NCBI GenBank assembly: GCA_002721515.1
Contig: PBKP01000026.1
Location: 4,944-39,140, forward strand
Source of the DNA: Nitrospina sp.
GTDB taxonomy: Bacteria; Nitrospinota; Nitrospinia; Nitrospinales; VA-1
Reading direction: 5' to 3'
DNA length: 34,197 nt
Below are positions 1-7,391 of the stretch, piece by piece. Under the pieces are notes generated by a model, which worked only from the letters and a program-made list of their open reading frames with translations, was not told the origin of the DNA and did not search any database. Each line of letters starts with the position of its first letter. Within the stretch, counting starts at the first letter, position 1. Position numbers and translations under genes: made by a program.

Positions 1-261
1 AAAGATTTTTGGATGCTTTATGAAAATCTCTCAGAGGACACTAAAAAATTAGCGGATGAGAACTTTTCCCTATTAAAGGAAGACCCGAAAAATCCATCAT
101 TACATCTTGTAAAGGTTGGTCGATATTGGTCTATGAGAATTGGAGAAAAAAATCGTGCTTTAGGAGTAGAGGTTGGTGATGAAGGGTTATTGTGGTGCTG
201 GATTGGTTGTTATGCAGATTACGAAAAATTTTGTTCTAAAATTTGTTCATCAAAAAATTAA
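1..261 (+). CDS. RelE/ParE-superfamily toxin-like protein, 5' end outside window
   Basis: The reading frame is open to the first base of the window. The residues before the first ATG at 13 (KDFW) match the usual start of this family, where an FW-x-LY segment precedes the helix, so the gene is probably cut by the window edge and ATG 13 is not its start. Visible family features are a helical N-terminal half, the segment HLVKVGRYWSMRIGEKNRAL, which fits the strand-rich core of small RelE/ParE-like toxins, and a terminal W-x-W-IG-x-Y-x-D-Y motif. Toxins of this fold are mRNA interferases or gyrase poisons; which applies here cannot be told. No antitoxin-like gene follows within 160 bases, so a partner would have to lie upstream, or the protein is an orphan. 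Confidence 0.7.
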   Translation, partial: KDFWMLYENLSEDTKKLADENFSLLKEDPKNPSLHLVKVGRYWSMRIGEKNRALGVEVGDEGLLWCWIGCYADYEKFCSKICSSKN

Positions 262-378
262 AACTAATAGATTGATTCACGTTTCACATCCATCCTATAA
301 AGAAGAAAAGATTTGCTGATTGCTTTAAAGGTATTCCTTCAGGCGACATATTTATCCAGTTCACAATTATAATAACTA

Positions 379-420
379 AAAGCTCGAAAGGTTCTACTGA
401 GCTTTATATTTAATTTTTTA
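379..420 (+). terminator. Possible intrinsic terminator after the toxin-like gene
   Basis: Arms AAAGCTC (379-385) and GAGCTTT (399-405) form a perfect 7-bp stem with a 13-base loop, followed by a T-rich stretch ending in six Ts. It lies about 120 bases after the toxin stop and just before the next gene. The stem is short and AT-rich, so strength is uncertain. Confidence 0.4.
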
Positions 421-426
421 TAGCTA

Positions 427-741
427 ATGGTAAACTTTTGGATAATAAGTTTATGCTACAGATATATTCAAAAAGCTAAAGTGAATTATTTTATCTCTGT
501 ATTGGTTTCTCTTTATTTTTTTGGTTGTTCTTCATATAACAATATAGAAAATTTTAAAGAGCGAAAGAATGCGAATCGAGTTGTTTTTGAAAAAAATAAA
601 CTGGATTGCCAGGAGCATTCCGAGTTATTGGCGTCAAAGGCAGAGGGAAGTAAGCGTGCAGGTGAAATCATGATAGATAAAAGGCGCTATTTTCTTAGTT
701 GTATGAAGAGAAAGGGTTGGATCTCCAAAATTGATAGTTAG
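427..741 (+). CDS. Small putative lipoprotein of unknown function
   Basis: This 104-residue protein has a hydrophobic stretch at about residues 20-35 that ends in FFGCSS, which looks like a signal peptide with a loose lipobox; Phe at -3 and -2 is not canonical. The rest is charged and helical, with three further cysteines, two of them spaced widely, and no recognised domain. The ATG at 427 puts about 18 residues before the hydrophobic core. An in-frame GTG at 481 would give a more typical signal peptide, but neither start has a clear ribosome-binding site. It stands alone between the toxin-like gene and a membrane-protein gene. Exported lipoprotein is an inference from the N-terminus only. 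Confidence 0.5.
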   Translation: MVNFWIISLCYRYIQKAKVNYFISVLVSLYFFGCSSYNNIENFKERKNANRVVFEKNKLDCQEHSELLASKAEGSKRAGEIMIDKRRYFLSCMKRKGWISKIDS

Positions 742-887
742 ATTTCCTTTGGTAATATCTTTTCGGATAATAAAGATAAACTGATAAAAGGTTATTTTGA
801 TTTTCTATTGCTCACTTATACCAATAGGCATAAAATAACTTTTGTTTTTTGGAAAAAGAAGTAGTTCATAATAATTCAAAATTATTT

Positions 888-1640
888 ATGAAATATTTTA
901 ATCCATTCTTTTTATATAGAATTTTAATTCTGCCGCCTTTAGCAAGTATTTTAACCTTCTTGTGCTTAAAAAATAATTTTACTTTAGCTCTGAAGGGTGT
1001 TGATGCGATATTTTTTGGTGGTCTGTTTTTTGTATTTGCAATTATTATAAGTACGGCTAATTCCAGACGTTTTAAGGCGATTGATGAGCTTGCAAACTTG
1101 TGGGCGCTGGCAATGAGTTTTTGGCAGATAGGGAAAAGACATTTGAGTCCAAATGAAAGAGGGGTATTGCAGGAGCAGTTAAGAGGATTTTTTGAAAAAT
1201 TAAGATTTCTTTTTCATGTTGATGTTGTAGGTGAGGAGGCTCAAGAAAAACTAGCAGATATAGATAATTTTTTTAATGAAATGAGTTTGATCATTGAGAA
1301 ATTTAGATCAACGAAAAATATAACCCCGCCAGAACTTGCTTGTCTATTAGGATGGTTTGAAAAAATGTATTCCAGTTTTGAAAACCTGTTGGCTATCAAG
1401 GACAATAGAACACCTAAAACATTAAGAATATTTATTGATTGGGCATTAGTAGCAGGTGTCCTTATATTAAGTCCGCAATTTGCAACACTGGGTTATTTTG
1501 GAGTTTTCTGTTCTTTTGTAATTATGGCTTCTCTCCTTATTTTAATAAAGGTTCAGAAAGTTCTTGAGTATCCTTTTGGAAAAAATATGGATCATATAGA
1601 CTTAAGAATGAGGGATAAGACATTTAAAAGAATAATATAG
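888..1640 (+). CDS. Four-helix membrane protein, weakly bestrophin/DUF4239-like
   Basis: The protein has two hydrophobic segments near the N-terminus, a charged helical middle of about 120 residues, and two more hydrophobic segments near the C-terminus. This 2+2 layout, together with a late segment LEYPFG after the last helix, recalls the bestrophin-like DUF4239 group, where a PFG/PFS motif follows the last helix. The match is too weak to assign channel function. The start is unclear: ATG at 888 is preferred over an in-frame TTG at 849 because neither has a recognisable ribosome-binding site and ATG is the commoner start. It is followed after 135 bases by a pentapeptide-repeat gene on the same strand. 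Confidence 0.5.
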   Translation: MKYFNPFFLYRILILPPLASILTFLCLKNNFTLALKGVDAIFFGGLFFVFAIIISTANSRRFKAIDELANLWALAMSFWQIGKRHLSPNERGVLQEQLRGFFEKLRFLFHVDVVGEEAQEKLADIDNFFNEMSLIIEKFRSTKNITPPELACLLGWFEKMYSSFENLLAIKDNRTPKTLRIFIDWALVAGVLILSPQFATLGYFGVFCSFVIMASLLILIKVQKVLEYPFGKNMDHIDLRMRDKTFKRII

Positions 1641-1679
1641 CTTAACTATGTTAAAAACATTCAATTTGTTTTATATGGA

Positions 1680-1708
1680 TTGACTTCAGCTATTGATCTG
1701 ATTAGATT
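1680..1708 (+). promoter_or_regulatory. Possible sigma-70-type promoter for the pentapeptide gene
   Basis: TTGACT (1680-1685) and TAGATT (1703-1708) are separated by 17 bases, in the gap before the pentapeptide-repeat gene at 1776. A perfect TATAAT also occurs at 1728-1733 but has no good upstream hexamer at the usual distance. Such matches are common by chance in AT-rich DNA. Confidence 0.35.
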
Positions 1709-1775
1709 ATTACCCTTTATTATAGGATATAATTTCTAGAAACGTTTTAAAAATTAGGTATTAAATATAGGTATT

Positions 1776-2609
1776 ATGTGGAATCGTGAAAAAGTTTTTG
1801 AATCTAAAAGTAACCTTGAAGGAGCCGAACTTAAGGGTATGGATCTTTCTGGGTTGGAGTTAAATAAGGCCAATCTTATTTCTGCTAATTTGGTAAGTAC
1901 AAATTTGCAAAATATTTCTTTGATTGGAGCCAATTTGTTTTCGGTGAAAGCGATGCGTGCTGATTTTTCCGAATCTAATCTTTCCAGTACAAATTTTTTG
2001 AAGGCTAATCTTGCAAAAGCTAATTTTAAAAAATCCAACCTGAATGATGCCGATTTAACAGGTGCTAACCTTAATAATGCTTATTTAGAAGATACAGACT
2101 TGATAAGGGCTAAGCTGATTGAAGCAAACCTTTTAGGCGCCAATCTTTCGGGTGCAGATTTTAGTGAGGCAAAACTTACGGGGAGATATCAGCGAGAAGG
2201 TTATTTCAGTCGTGGTGCAAATCTTTCTAAAGGAAAGCTGATTGGAACGAATATGCGTGGTGCAGATGTTTCAGGAACGGAAATGATGGAGACAGACTGC
2301 ACTAATGCTAATTTTACTAATGCCAATATGAGTGAGGCTAATTTCAAGCATGCTTTGCTTGATTCTGTATGCTTTGTAAATACAAAATTAGGAGATGCTG
2401 ATTTTCGAGGTGCACGTTTTATTGATTGTGACTTTTTTGGTGCCGAGCTTATTGAAGCAAAATTTCAAGGAGTAGACTTAAGCTCTGTCATAAATATTTC
2501 TGCTAAAGAACTCCAATCCGCTTATATTGACAGTAAAACGGTGGTTCCTGATTATATTAATGTTAAATGGACTTCTGAAGACACTTATGAGTGTAACCTT
2601 GTAGGATAA
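1776..2609 (+). CDS. Pentapeptide-repeat protein (277 aa)
   Basis: Most of the protein is tandem A(N/D)Lxx-type pentapeptides, from about residue 10 to 235, with one non-repeat insertion near residues 128-140 rich in Gly, Arg and aromatic residues. Pentapeptide repeats fold as a right-handed quadrilateral beta-helix. Some members (Qnr, MfpA) mimic DNA and bind gyrase, but most have no known role and nothing here points to gyrase. After the repeats comes a non-repeat tail with the pattern ELQSAYIDSKTVVPDY followed by a V-x-W-x-SE-x-x-YEC segment. The same tail occurs in the second pentapeptide protein of this window (4895-5635), so the two are paralogues. There is no signal peptide, suggesting a cytoplasmic location. 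Confidence 0.9.
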   Translation: MWNREKVFESKSNLEGAELKGMDLSGLELNKANLISANLVSTNLQNISLIGANLFSVKAMRADFSESNLSSTNFLKANLAKANFKKSNLNDADLTGANLNNAYLEDTDLIRAKLIEANLLGANLSGADFSEAKLTGRYQREGYFSRGANLSKGKLIGTNMRGADVSGTEMMETDCTNANFTNANMSEANFKHALLDSVCFVNTKLGDADFRGARFIDCDFFGAELIEAKFQGVDLSSVINISAKELQSAYIDSKTVVPDYINVKWTSEDTYECNLVG

Positions 2610-2641
2610 TTCCTATTGGACAAATTTTTAGCTTTATAAAT

Positions 2642-2887
2642 ATGGGTAAAGCTCGCAAAGCAAAATATTGTATTGGTCAATTGATACAACATAAACTATT
2701 TGATTATCGTGGTATTATAATTAGTGTTGACCTTGAATTTCAATCAACTGATGAATGGTACGATGCGGTTGCTAAAACTCGACCCCCAAAAGATGAACCT
2801 TGGTATCATGTGTTGGTGCACCAAAAAGGTCATCAAACCTATGTTGCAGAACAGAATCTAAAGCCTGATCCAGCTATCCATAATTAA
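2642..2887 (+). CDS. hspQ: HspQ / YccV-like hemimethylated-DNA-binding domain protein
   Basis: The 81 residues match the HspQ family end to end: an N-terminal IGQLIQHKLFDYRGII segment, then EWYDAVAKTRPPKDEPWYHVLV, and a closing YVAEQNLKPD. In enterobacteria HspQ binds hemimethylated DNA and acts as a specificity factor and substrate of Lon protease. The length is slightly shorter than the E. coli protein (about 105 residues). It starts 32 bases after the pentapeptide gene and ends 7 bases before an unknown gene, so the three may be co-transcribed. The assignment to the family is firm; the role in this organism is inferred. Confidence 0.92.
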   Translation: MGKARKAKYCIGQLIQHKLFDYRGIIISVDLEFQSTDEWYDAVAKTRPPKDEPWYHVLVHQKGHQTYVAEQNLKPDPAIHN

Positions 2888-2894
2888 GAGATTT

Positions 2895-3410
2895 ATGATT
2901 AAGACAGTAAGGGAGTTTAGAGTATGGCGGGCGCAGTTTTGTTTTTCTCCTAAAGGAAAGATAGCAATGGATCAAATGAAAAAACTTCAACAAGGTAAGA
3001 ATGAATTTCCTTATGGCAATTTGGAGAGTTCTGTTCTTCAAGCTTGTTTTCAGGCTTTTAAGTTTGAGATCGATAAAAATGAATTAGATTCGCGAAGAAG
3101 AATAGCGGGAATGCAATTTTCAAAACTCAGTGCTAAAAAATTTGGAAGACGAAAACTACCTAATATTGCTAGAAACAGCATGATTTTGTATTTAACTACC
3201 TTTTTTAGATTTTATACTGCCAATAAGTCTACTTATGAATTTGTTGGTAAAAAAGTGCCTAATTTTGGTGAAGACAAACCTGATGTTGTTGCAAGATTTG
3301 TAAATGCTATTTTTAGAAAAGAAAACCTTAATGGGGCTTCTATAAGAAGGATTACTAGACGTTTAAATAACGAGGGCGTACGCCTTGCTCATTGGAAGTT
3401 TTCTCAATAG
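2895..3410 (+). CDS. Conserved-looking basic protein of unknown function
   Basis: I do not recognise this 171-residue protein. It is strongly basic, with clusters such as DSRRRIAGMQFSKLSAKKFGRRK around residues 65-88 split by hydrophobic positions, and a C-terminal half that looks helical. It has no signal peptide or membrane segment. A good AAGAG ribosome-binding site precedes the ATG by a few bases. The short 7-base gap to hspQ suggests co-transcription. The basic clusters could reflect nucleic-acid binding, but that is only a suggestion from composition. Confidence 0.6.
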   Translation: MIKTVREFRVWRAQFCFSPKGKIAMDQMKKLQQGKNEFPYGNLESSVLQACFQAFKFEIDKNELDSRRRIAGMQFSKLSAKKFGRRKLPNIARNSMILYLTTFFRFYTANKSTYEFVGKKVPNFGEDKPDVVARFVNAIFRKENLNGASIRRITRRLNNEGVRLAHWKFSQ

Positions 3411-3421
3411 TTATTCCTGTT

Positions 3422-3952
3422 ATGGAATTAGAACGTTTTTATCGTATTATCCGATTTTTCGGAATTTGTATGATCTTTTTTTCCTTTTTTTGGGCAATAT
3501 TAAAAAGCTCTAACCACTCAGAAAGACGCCCATCTTTTGCTAAAGCTGTTAGTCTTTATACAGATGAAAAGTATCAGGAGGCCCTTTTATATTATGAAAA
3601 GGCGATCTCGCAGGATCCAGATTTTATCCATGCCAAAAGGGGTCGAGCTAGAACTCTCATGCAGTTGGGAAGAGACACAGAAGCCTTGAAGGCTTTTGAT
3701 GAAGTATTAGGGCTTGATGCTGAGTCTGCAGTTTCCTTTGCTAATCGAGCAATTTTGGAGGATCGAATGGGTCTATATGCTAGAGCAATTGAAGATTATG
3801 GAAAGGCTATTAAAATGAATCCAAAATTAGGGGAGGGCATAGATTGGTTTACACGAATATTGCAGAATCGCAAAGAACCGGGTCAAACACTTTCTAAACG
3901 CATTGAAGTGTTGCGAGATAAAATTAAATTGAACAAGAAGACTCTGCAATAA
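3422..3952 (+). CDS. Membrane-anchored TPR-repeat protein
   Basis: One hydrophobic segment near residues 10-26 is followed by about three tetratricopeptide repeats: YTDEKYQEALLYYEKAISQDP, then LMQLGRDTEALKAFDEVLGLD, then EDRMGLYARAIEDYGKAIKMNP. TPRs mediate protein-protein contacts. The single N-terminal helix would place the repeats either in the periplasm or the cytoplasm; the short basic N-terminus favours export of the C-terminal part. ATG 3422 is chosen because the longer reading frame begins with TTG at 3392 inside the previous gene. The gene follows the unknown basic protein by 11 bases and is probably the last of the hspQ transcription unit. Confidence 0.78.
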   Translation: MELERFYRIIRFFGICMIFFSFFWAILKSSNHSERRPSFAKAVSLYTDEKYQEALLYYEKAISQDPDFIHAKRGRARTLMQLGRDTEALKAFDEVLGLDAESAVSFANRAILEDRMGLYARAIEDYGKAIKMNPKLGEGIDWFTRILQNRKEPGQTLSKRIEVLRDKIKLNKKTLQ

Positions 3953-3960
3953 AAACTTTT

Positions 3961-3988
3961 AACAAGTTAATAAATCAAAACTTGTTTT
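3961..3988 (+). terminator. Weak AT-rich hairpin after the TPR gene
   Basis: AACAAGTT (3961-3968) and AACTTGTT (3979-3986) make an 8-bp stem with a 10-base loop, merging into TTTT. It begins eight bases after the TPR stop codon. The low GC content makes termination uncertain. Confidence 0.35.
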
Positions 3989-4045
3989 AATTCAAGTTAA
4001 AGCTATCCATTAGAAATCGTTCGATGTTTAATATAATTTTAACCC

Positions 4046-4276
4046 TCAAATCCAGTCATCAATATCGAACTGTGCTTTGCATTCTGGGCTTCGCATATCC
4101 ATAAATAAATCAGCTTGATCAAAATTTATATTAAAGCTTGGAATGGTTTCACATTCCAAGCCTGCCTCTTTAATTTTATTTTGGTATTTATTCATTTCTT
4201 CGTTATTTCCAAACTCCAGTACAACTGTAAAACCAGTTGAAGCATTAAACTTTATTATCTTTCGTGAATTATCCAT
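4046..4276 (-). CDS. Small acidic protein of unknown function
   Basis: This 76-residue protein has no family I recognise. It reads as a compact alpha/beta protein: a beta-prone start (KIIKFNASTGFTVVLEF), a charged helix (NNEEMNKYQNKIKEAG) and an acidic C-terminus with a CKAQFDIDDWI ending and two cysteines. It stands alone on the minus strand between two plus-strand genes, with about 135 bases to each side upstream, so it should have its own promoter. No clear ribosome-binding site is visible, which lowers confidence that it is a gene. Confidence 0.45.
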   Translation of the reverse strand: MDNSRKIIKFNASTGFTVVLEFGNNEEMNKYQNKIKEAGLECETIPSFNINFDQADLFMDMRSPECKAQFDIDDWI

Positions 4277-4411
4277 CGTATTTTATTAAAATGATATTTT
4301 ATAAAATTTGAATTTACGATGATAATCATACTCTTTATAATTAGCAGACGATATAAAAATACTTCATTTTTATAATTAAAGGATACCTATTTTGTTTAAA
4401 GAGGATTAAGG

Positions 4412-4891
4412 ATGGAGTTATATAGAGCATATTCGATTATTCAATCTTCGCGACTTTTGTCAGGTCAGAATCAGGAGAATTTTGTCAAGGTTGATTGGAT
4501 ATGTTATTTGAGAGATGAGCCTCTAGCACCCTTTTATAATTTGATTCAGGATTATTCAAAATTACCGGAAAACGGTAAAACCAAATTGTGGGCTGAGCGT
4601 AGAGCTAATTATCTTTTATCTGAATTTGAAGTCAAAGAGCTAAAAGAATATGTGGAACAACAATATTCTTTCTCGGTCGAAGTAGAGGGAGTCAGTTTGC
4701 CAATTATGGCGAAAAATTTGGTTAAATTTAATGAGCAGGATATAACGGGTACAATTATTTTGCGTGATCGAAACGAGCCATTTCCACTAAGTGTTAACAT
4801 CGTAGGAATGGTGGCTGGTCATAGAGATTTTGTAGATATTTCCACGGTAGAGGATCTGCTTACTGAAATAGATCGGAGAAACGCGTTGTAA
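4412..4891 (+). CDS. Protein of unknown function (159 aa)
   Basis: I cannot assign this protein to a family. It is soluble-looking and mixed alpha/beta, with a helical segment RRANYLLSEFEVKELKEYVE near residues 65-85 and a later beta-rich part. A purine-rich AAGAGGATTAAGG stretch directly precedes the ATG and supports translation from there. It faces the second pentapeptide gene convergently, with three bases between their stop codons, so the two transcripts share an end. Confidence 0.6.
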   Translation: MELYRAYSIIQSSRLLSGQNQENFVKVDWICYLRDEPLAPFYNLIQDYSKLPENGKTKLWAERRANYLLSEFEVKELKEYVEQQYSFSVEVEGVSLPIMAKNLVKFNEQDITGTIILRDRNEPFPLSVNIVGMVAGHRDFVDISTVEDLLTEIDRRNAL

Positions 4892-4894
4892 TTA

Positions 4895-5635
4895 TTAGTA
4901 TGTAGAATTTTGCTGAGAAGTATGACATTTAAATTCTGTTTCTGATTTCCATTCAACTTTTAGATAATTCGGTAAAAGAGTATTTTTGTCGATTAGAGCG
5001 GAGTCAATTTGTTCTGCAGTCAAGCCAATCGCATATCTTAAATTAGCCCCTTTTAAGTCAGCTCCTTCTAAGTTAGAGTTTTTTAGAACTGATCTGCTTA
5101 AATTTGCTGCTTGTAGACCTGCTCCTTTCAAGTCAGTTCCTTCCATTCTAGCTCCAGATAGATCCGCCCCTTCCAATTTAGCACTGCAGAATTTTGATTC
5201 CTGCATTTGTGATTGTGCTCCCTTAATATTTTGTAGGTTAGCTCCACTAAAATCAGAATTTTTCATCCATGATTTAAACATGGAGCATTGGCGTAAATTT
5301 GATTTGGTAAGGTTAGCATTACTTAAATTTGCACCCCTTAAATCTGCCGCCCTAGCGTAAAGTTGGTGCATATTAGCACCCTTTAAATTTGCTTTATTCA
5401 AATCTGCGGAATTTAAGTTGGCTTCCTCTAGATTGGCTTCAGTAAGATTAGCCTTTGAAAGTTGAGCATCACCTAAAAAAATTTTATTCATATTTGCACC
5501 ATGCAGGTTAGCTCCTCCTAGAAGGGCACCTTTTAAATCAGCACCAGCAAGGTCTGCACCTTTTAGATCTGCATTTTGGAGATATTTTTTCGATGACTCC
5601 AGTTTTTCTTTTAGAGGTAGTGATTCTTTCGACAT
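4895..5635 (-). CDS. Pentapeptide-repeat protein (246 aa), coupled to a membrane-protein gene
   Basis: After a short charged N-terminus (MSKESLPLKEKLESSKKY) the protein is almost entirely A(D/N)LKGA-type pentapeptides from about residue 20 to 205, a right-handed beta-helix. The tail, with GLTAEQIDSALIDKNTLLPNY and then VEWKSETEFKC, is the same module as in the pentapeptide protein at 1776-2609. The start at 5635 is set by a TAATG overlap, where the stop of the upstream membrane-protein gene shares its last A with this ATG. The longer open frame to 5788 would overlap that gene by 150 bases and is rejected. The overlap implies translational coupling. Function is unknown. Confidence 0.88.
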   Translation of the reverse strand: MSKESLPLKEKLESSKKYLQNADLKGADLAGADLKGALLGGANLHGANMNKIFLGDAQLSKANLTEANLEEANLNSADLNKANLKGANMHQLYARAADLRGANLSNANLTKSNLRQCSMFKSWMKNSDFSGANLQNIKGAQSQMQESKFCSAKLEGADLSGARMEGTDLKGAGLQAANLSRSVLKNSNLEGADLKGANLRYAIGLTAEQIDSALIDKNTLLPNYLKVEWKSETEFKCHTSQQNSTY

Positions 5636-6174
5636 TAAATTTTCTTTAGCTGATAAAATCTTAAAAATAGTGCAATGAAAAAAATAACAGATGCTGAAAA
5701 TGCTATGGATATCCCTGGAACTATTAATGCAAGCGTAATTGGGATAGATTCTAAAAACCAAAGAATTAGTTTTTGCATTCCAAACCATGATTCAGGACTA
5801 ATTATCCACTGTTGTAGTGCTGTGTTTTCAAATAAGAAGTTAAAGATTGCTAGCAAAGGATATTCTATCCAAACCCCTGTTTGCAACCATAATAGCGATT
5901 GATAACTTAAAAGACCCATTCCAGTTATCATAAATATAATGCCCAATAGACCGGCAATGATATTTATTCCAGCAAAAAAGAAATCCATTACTGAAAGTTT
6001 TGAGGCAAAGGGTCCGATTTCATTCCATATTTCAAAAAATCCTCTCTTAATCTGTATTTTTATTGCCTGAGTAAATCCTATAAAAATATGTTGAGCTGTT
6101 TTAATATATTGAAAAAGTCGACTTATCCACTCTTCATAATTAAATTGGGATTTTTGATTGCTTTTGATATTCAT
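5635..6174 (-). CDS. Membrane protein of unknown function
   Basis: This 179-residue protein has three to four hydrophobic stretches: about residues 65-95 (probably one to two helices), a shorter one near 100-115, and a long one at about 140-172 ending in LKKI. An excellent GGAGG ribosome-binding site lies six bases before the ATG. Its stop overlaps the start of the pentapeptide-repeat gene (TAATG), so the two products are made in fixed proportion and may act together at the membrane. I do not recognise the family. Confidence 0.72.
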   Translation of the reverse strand: MNIKSNQKSQFNYEEWISRLFQYIKTAQHIFIGFTQAIKIQIKRGFFEIWNEIGPFASKLSVMDFFFAGINIIAGLLGIIFMITGMGLLSYQSLLWLQTGVWIEYPLLAIFNFLFENTALQQWIISPESWFGMQKLILWFLESIPITLALIVPGISIAFSASVIFFIALFLRFYQLKKI

Positions 6175-6384
6175 AAATCCTCCTGCGCTCGTTTTAAAAG
6201 AGTTTAAAAAAATAGATAAAAATTAATATAAAATCTAGTTTATCTTTCTTTTTAAAATTAATCAAACCATCCAACTAGAAATTTAAAATAGTGATGCGGA
6301 AATTAAAATTTTCTAAAAGATTCATTTATTTAAAGGATGATTGATATTTGAATTTGTAAAAGGATTAAAACAGGAATATTTAAT

Positions 6385-7341
6385 ATGATAAAAATTTTGG
6401 TTTTGGGTGCTGGAGCGGTCGGTTTGGGGTTGTCTAGCTTTCTTCTTCAATCTGGTTGTTCAGTAACAATTGTTGGTAAGAAGGAAGTAGTAGACTTACT
6501 TAGAGGCAAAGGTTTAAGTCGAATTGGAATTTTTGGTGAGCTGTATTATTCCCCAGGAACTTTTTGTGCAATTTCAAATCTAAATGATATTTCTCCTGAA
6601 GAATATGATTTTATTTTGGTTTGTGTGAAATCTTTTGATTCCGAGGCTTTGAGTCGCCAATTAGAAAAACTAGTAAAATTTGACTCTCCAAATATTGTTC
6701 TTTGTCAAAATGGTTGGGGTAATGCTGAAAAATTCTTAAAATATTTTTCGAAAATGAATGTATTTAATGCTCGGGTTATAACAGGTTTTATTCGGCCTGA
6801 ACCAAATATTGTAGAAGTAACAGTTCATGCACAACCAGTTCATTTAGGTTCACTTTTTATTAGCGATTTAAAAAGGCTTTCCTTGCTTTCCGAAGCAATT
6901 TCCGGAGGTGGACTTCCGTGTGAAGTTACACAGGAAATTGCAAAAGACCTTTGGGCAAAAATGCTATATAACTGCCCTCTAAATGCACTGGGGGCTATTT
7001 TAGAGGTTCCTTATGGTTCTCTTGGCGAGGAAAAAAGTTCCAGAATAATTATGGATGGAATCATTGAAGAAGTATTTATTGTAATGGAGGCAATGGGTTA
7101 TCAAACTCATTGGCAAAACACGCAAGAATATTTGGAGGAATTTTACGGAAAGTTATTGCCCAGCACTTATGAGCATGAATCTTCCATGTTACAAGACATG
7201 CGCAATGGGAAAAAAACCGAAATTGAATCCATTAATGGCATTATTATAGAGGAAGGGATCAAAAGAAATATCGAAGTTCCTTTTAATCATTTAATATGCA
7301 ATTTAATTCATTTTTTACAGGAGAAGCAAAATCCACCATGA
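6385..7341 (+). CDS. panE: 2-dehydropantoate 2-reductase family (PanE/ApbA)
   Basis: PanE reduces 2-dehydropantoate to pantoate with NADPH, a step toward coenzyme A in the cytoplasm. The N-terminus carries the Rossmann signature ILVLGAGAVGLGLSSFLL. The C-terminal domain has the catalytic-Lys segment DLWAKMLYNCPLNALGA (Lys near residue 192) and the late SSMLQDMRNGKKTEIESING motif that binds substrate in this family. At 318 residues it is the normal length. The family also includes ketopantoate-reductase-like enzymes of other specificity, so the pathway is likely but not certain. It is a single gene, convergent with mltG. Confidence 0.82.
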   Translation: MIKILVLGAGAVGLGLSSFLLQSGCSVTIVGKKEVVDLLRGKGLSRIGIFGELYYSPGTFCAISNLNDISPEEYDFILVCVKSFDSEALSRQLEKLVKFDSPNIVLCQNGWGNAEKFLKYFSKMNVFNARVITGFIRPEPNIVEVTVHAQPVHLGSLFISDLKRLSLLSEAISGGGLPCEVTQEIAKDLWAKMLYNCPLNALGAILEVPYGSLGEEKSSRIIMDGIIEEVFIVMEAMGYQTHWQNTQEYLEEFYGKLLPSTYEHESSMLQDMRNGKKTEIESINGIIIEEGIKRNIEVPFNHLICNLIHFLQEKQNPP

Positions 7342-7362
7342 TATTAAATTTGTTTTAAATGG

Positions 7363-7391
7363 TAGGCAAGGAGGCAGCCTATAACTTTTTT
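7363..7391 (+). terminator. Possible terminator between panE and mltG
   Basis: TAGGC (7363-7367) and GCCTA (7377-7381) form a 5-bp stem with a 9-base loop. It is followed four bases later by a run of six Ts (7386-7391) that runs into the stop codon of the convergent mltG. The T-run serves only the plus-strand transcript. Confidence 0.35.

Noticed and set aside
1728-1733. TATAAT at 1728-1733 as the main promoter of the first pentapeptide gene
   Set aside because: No acceptable -35 hexamer lies 15-19 bases upstream.
5636-5788. An N-terminal extension of the second pentapeptide protein to 5788
   Set aside because: It would overlap the upstream membrane-protein gene by about 150 bases; the TAATG overlap with ATG 5635 and the charged start MSKES fit far better.
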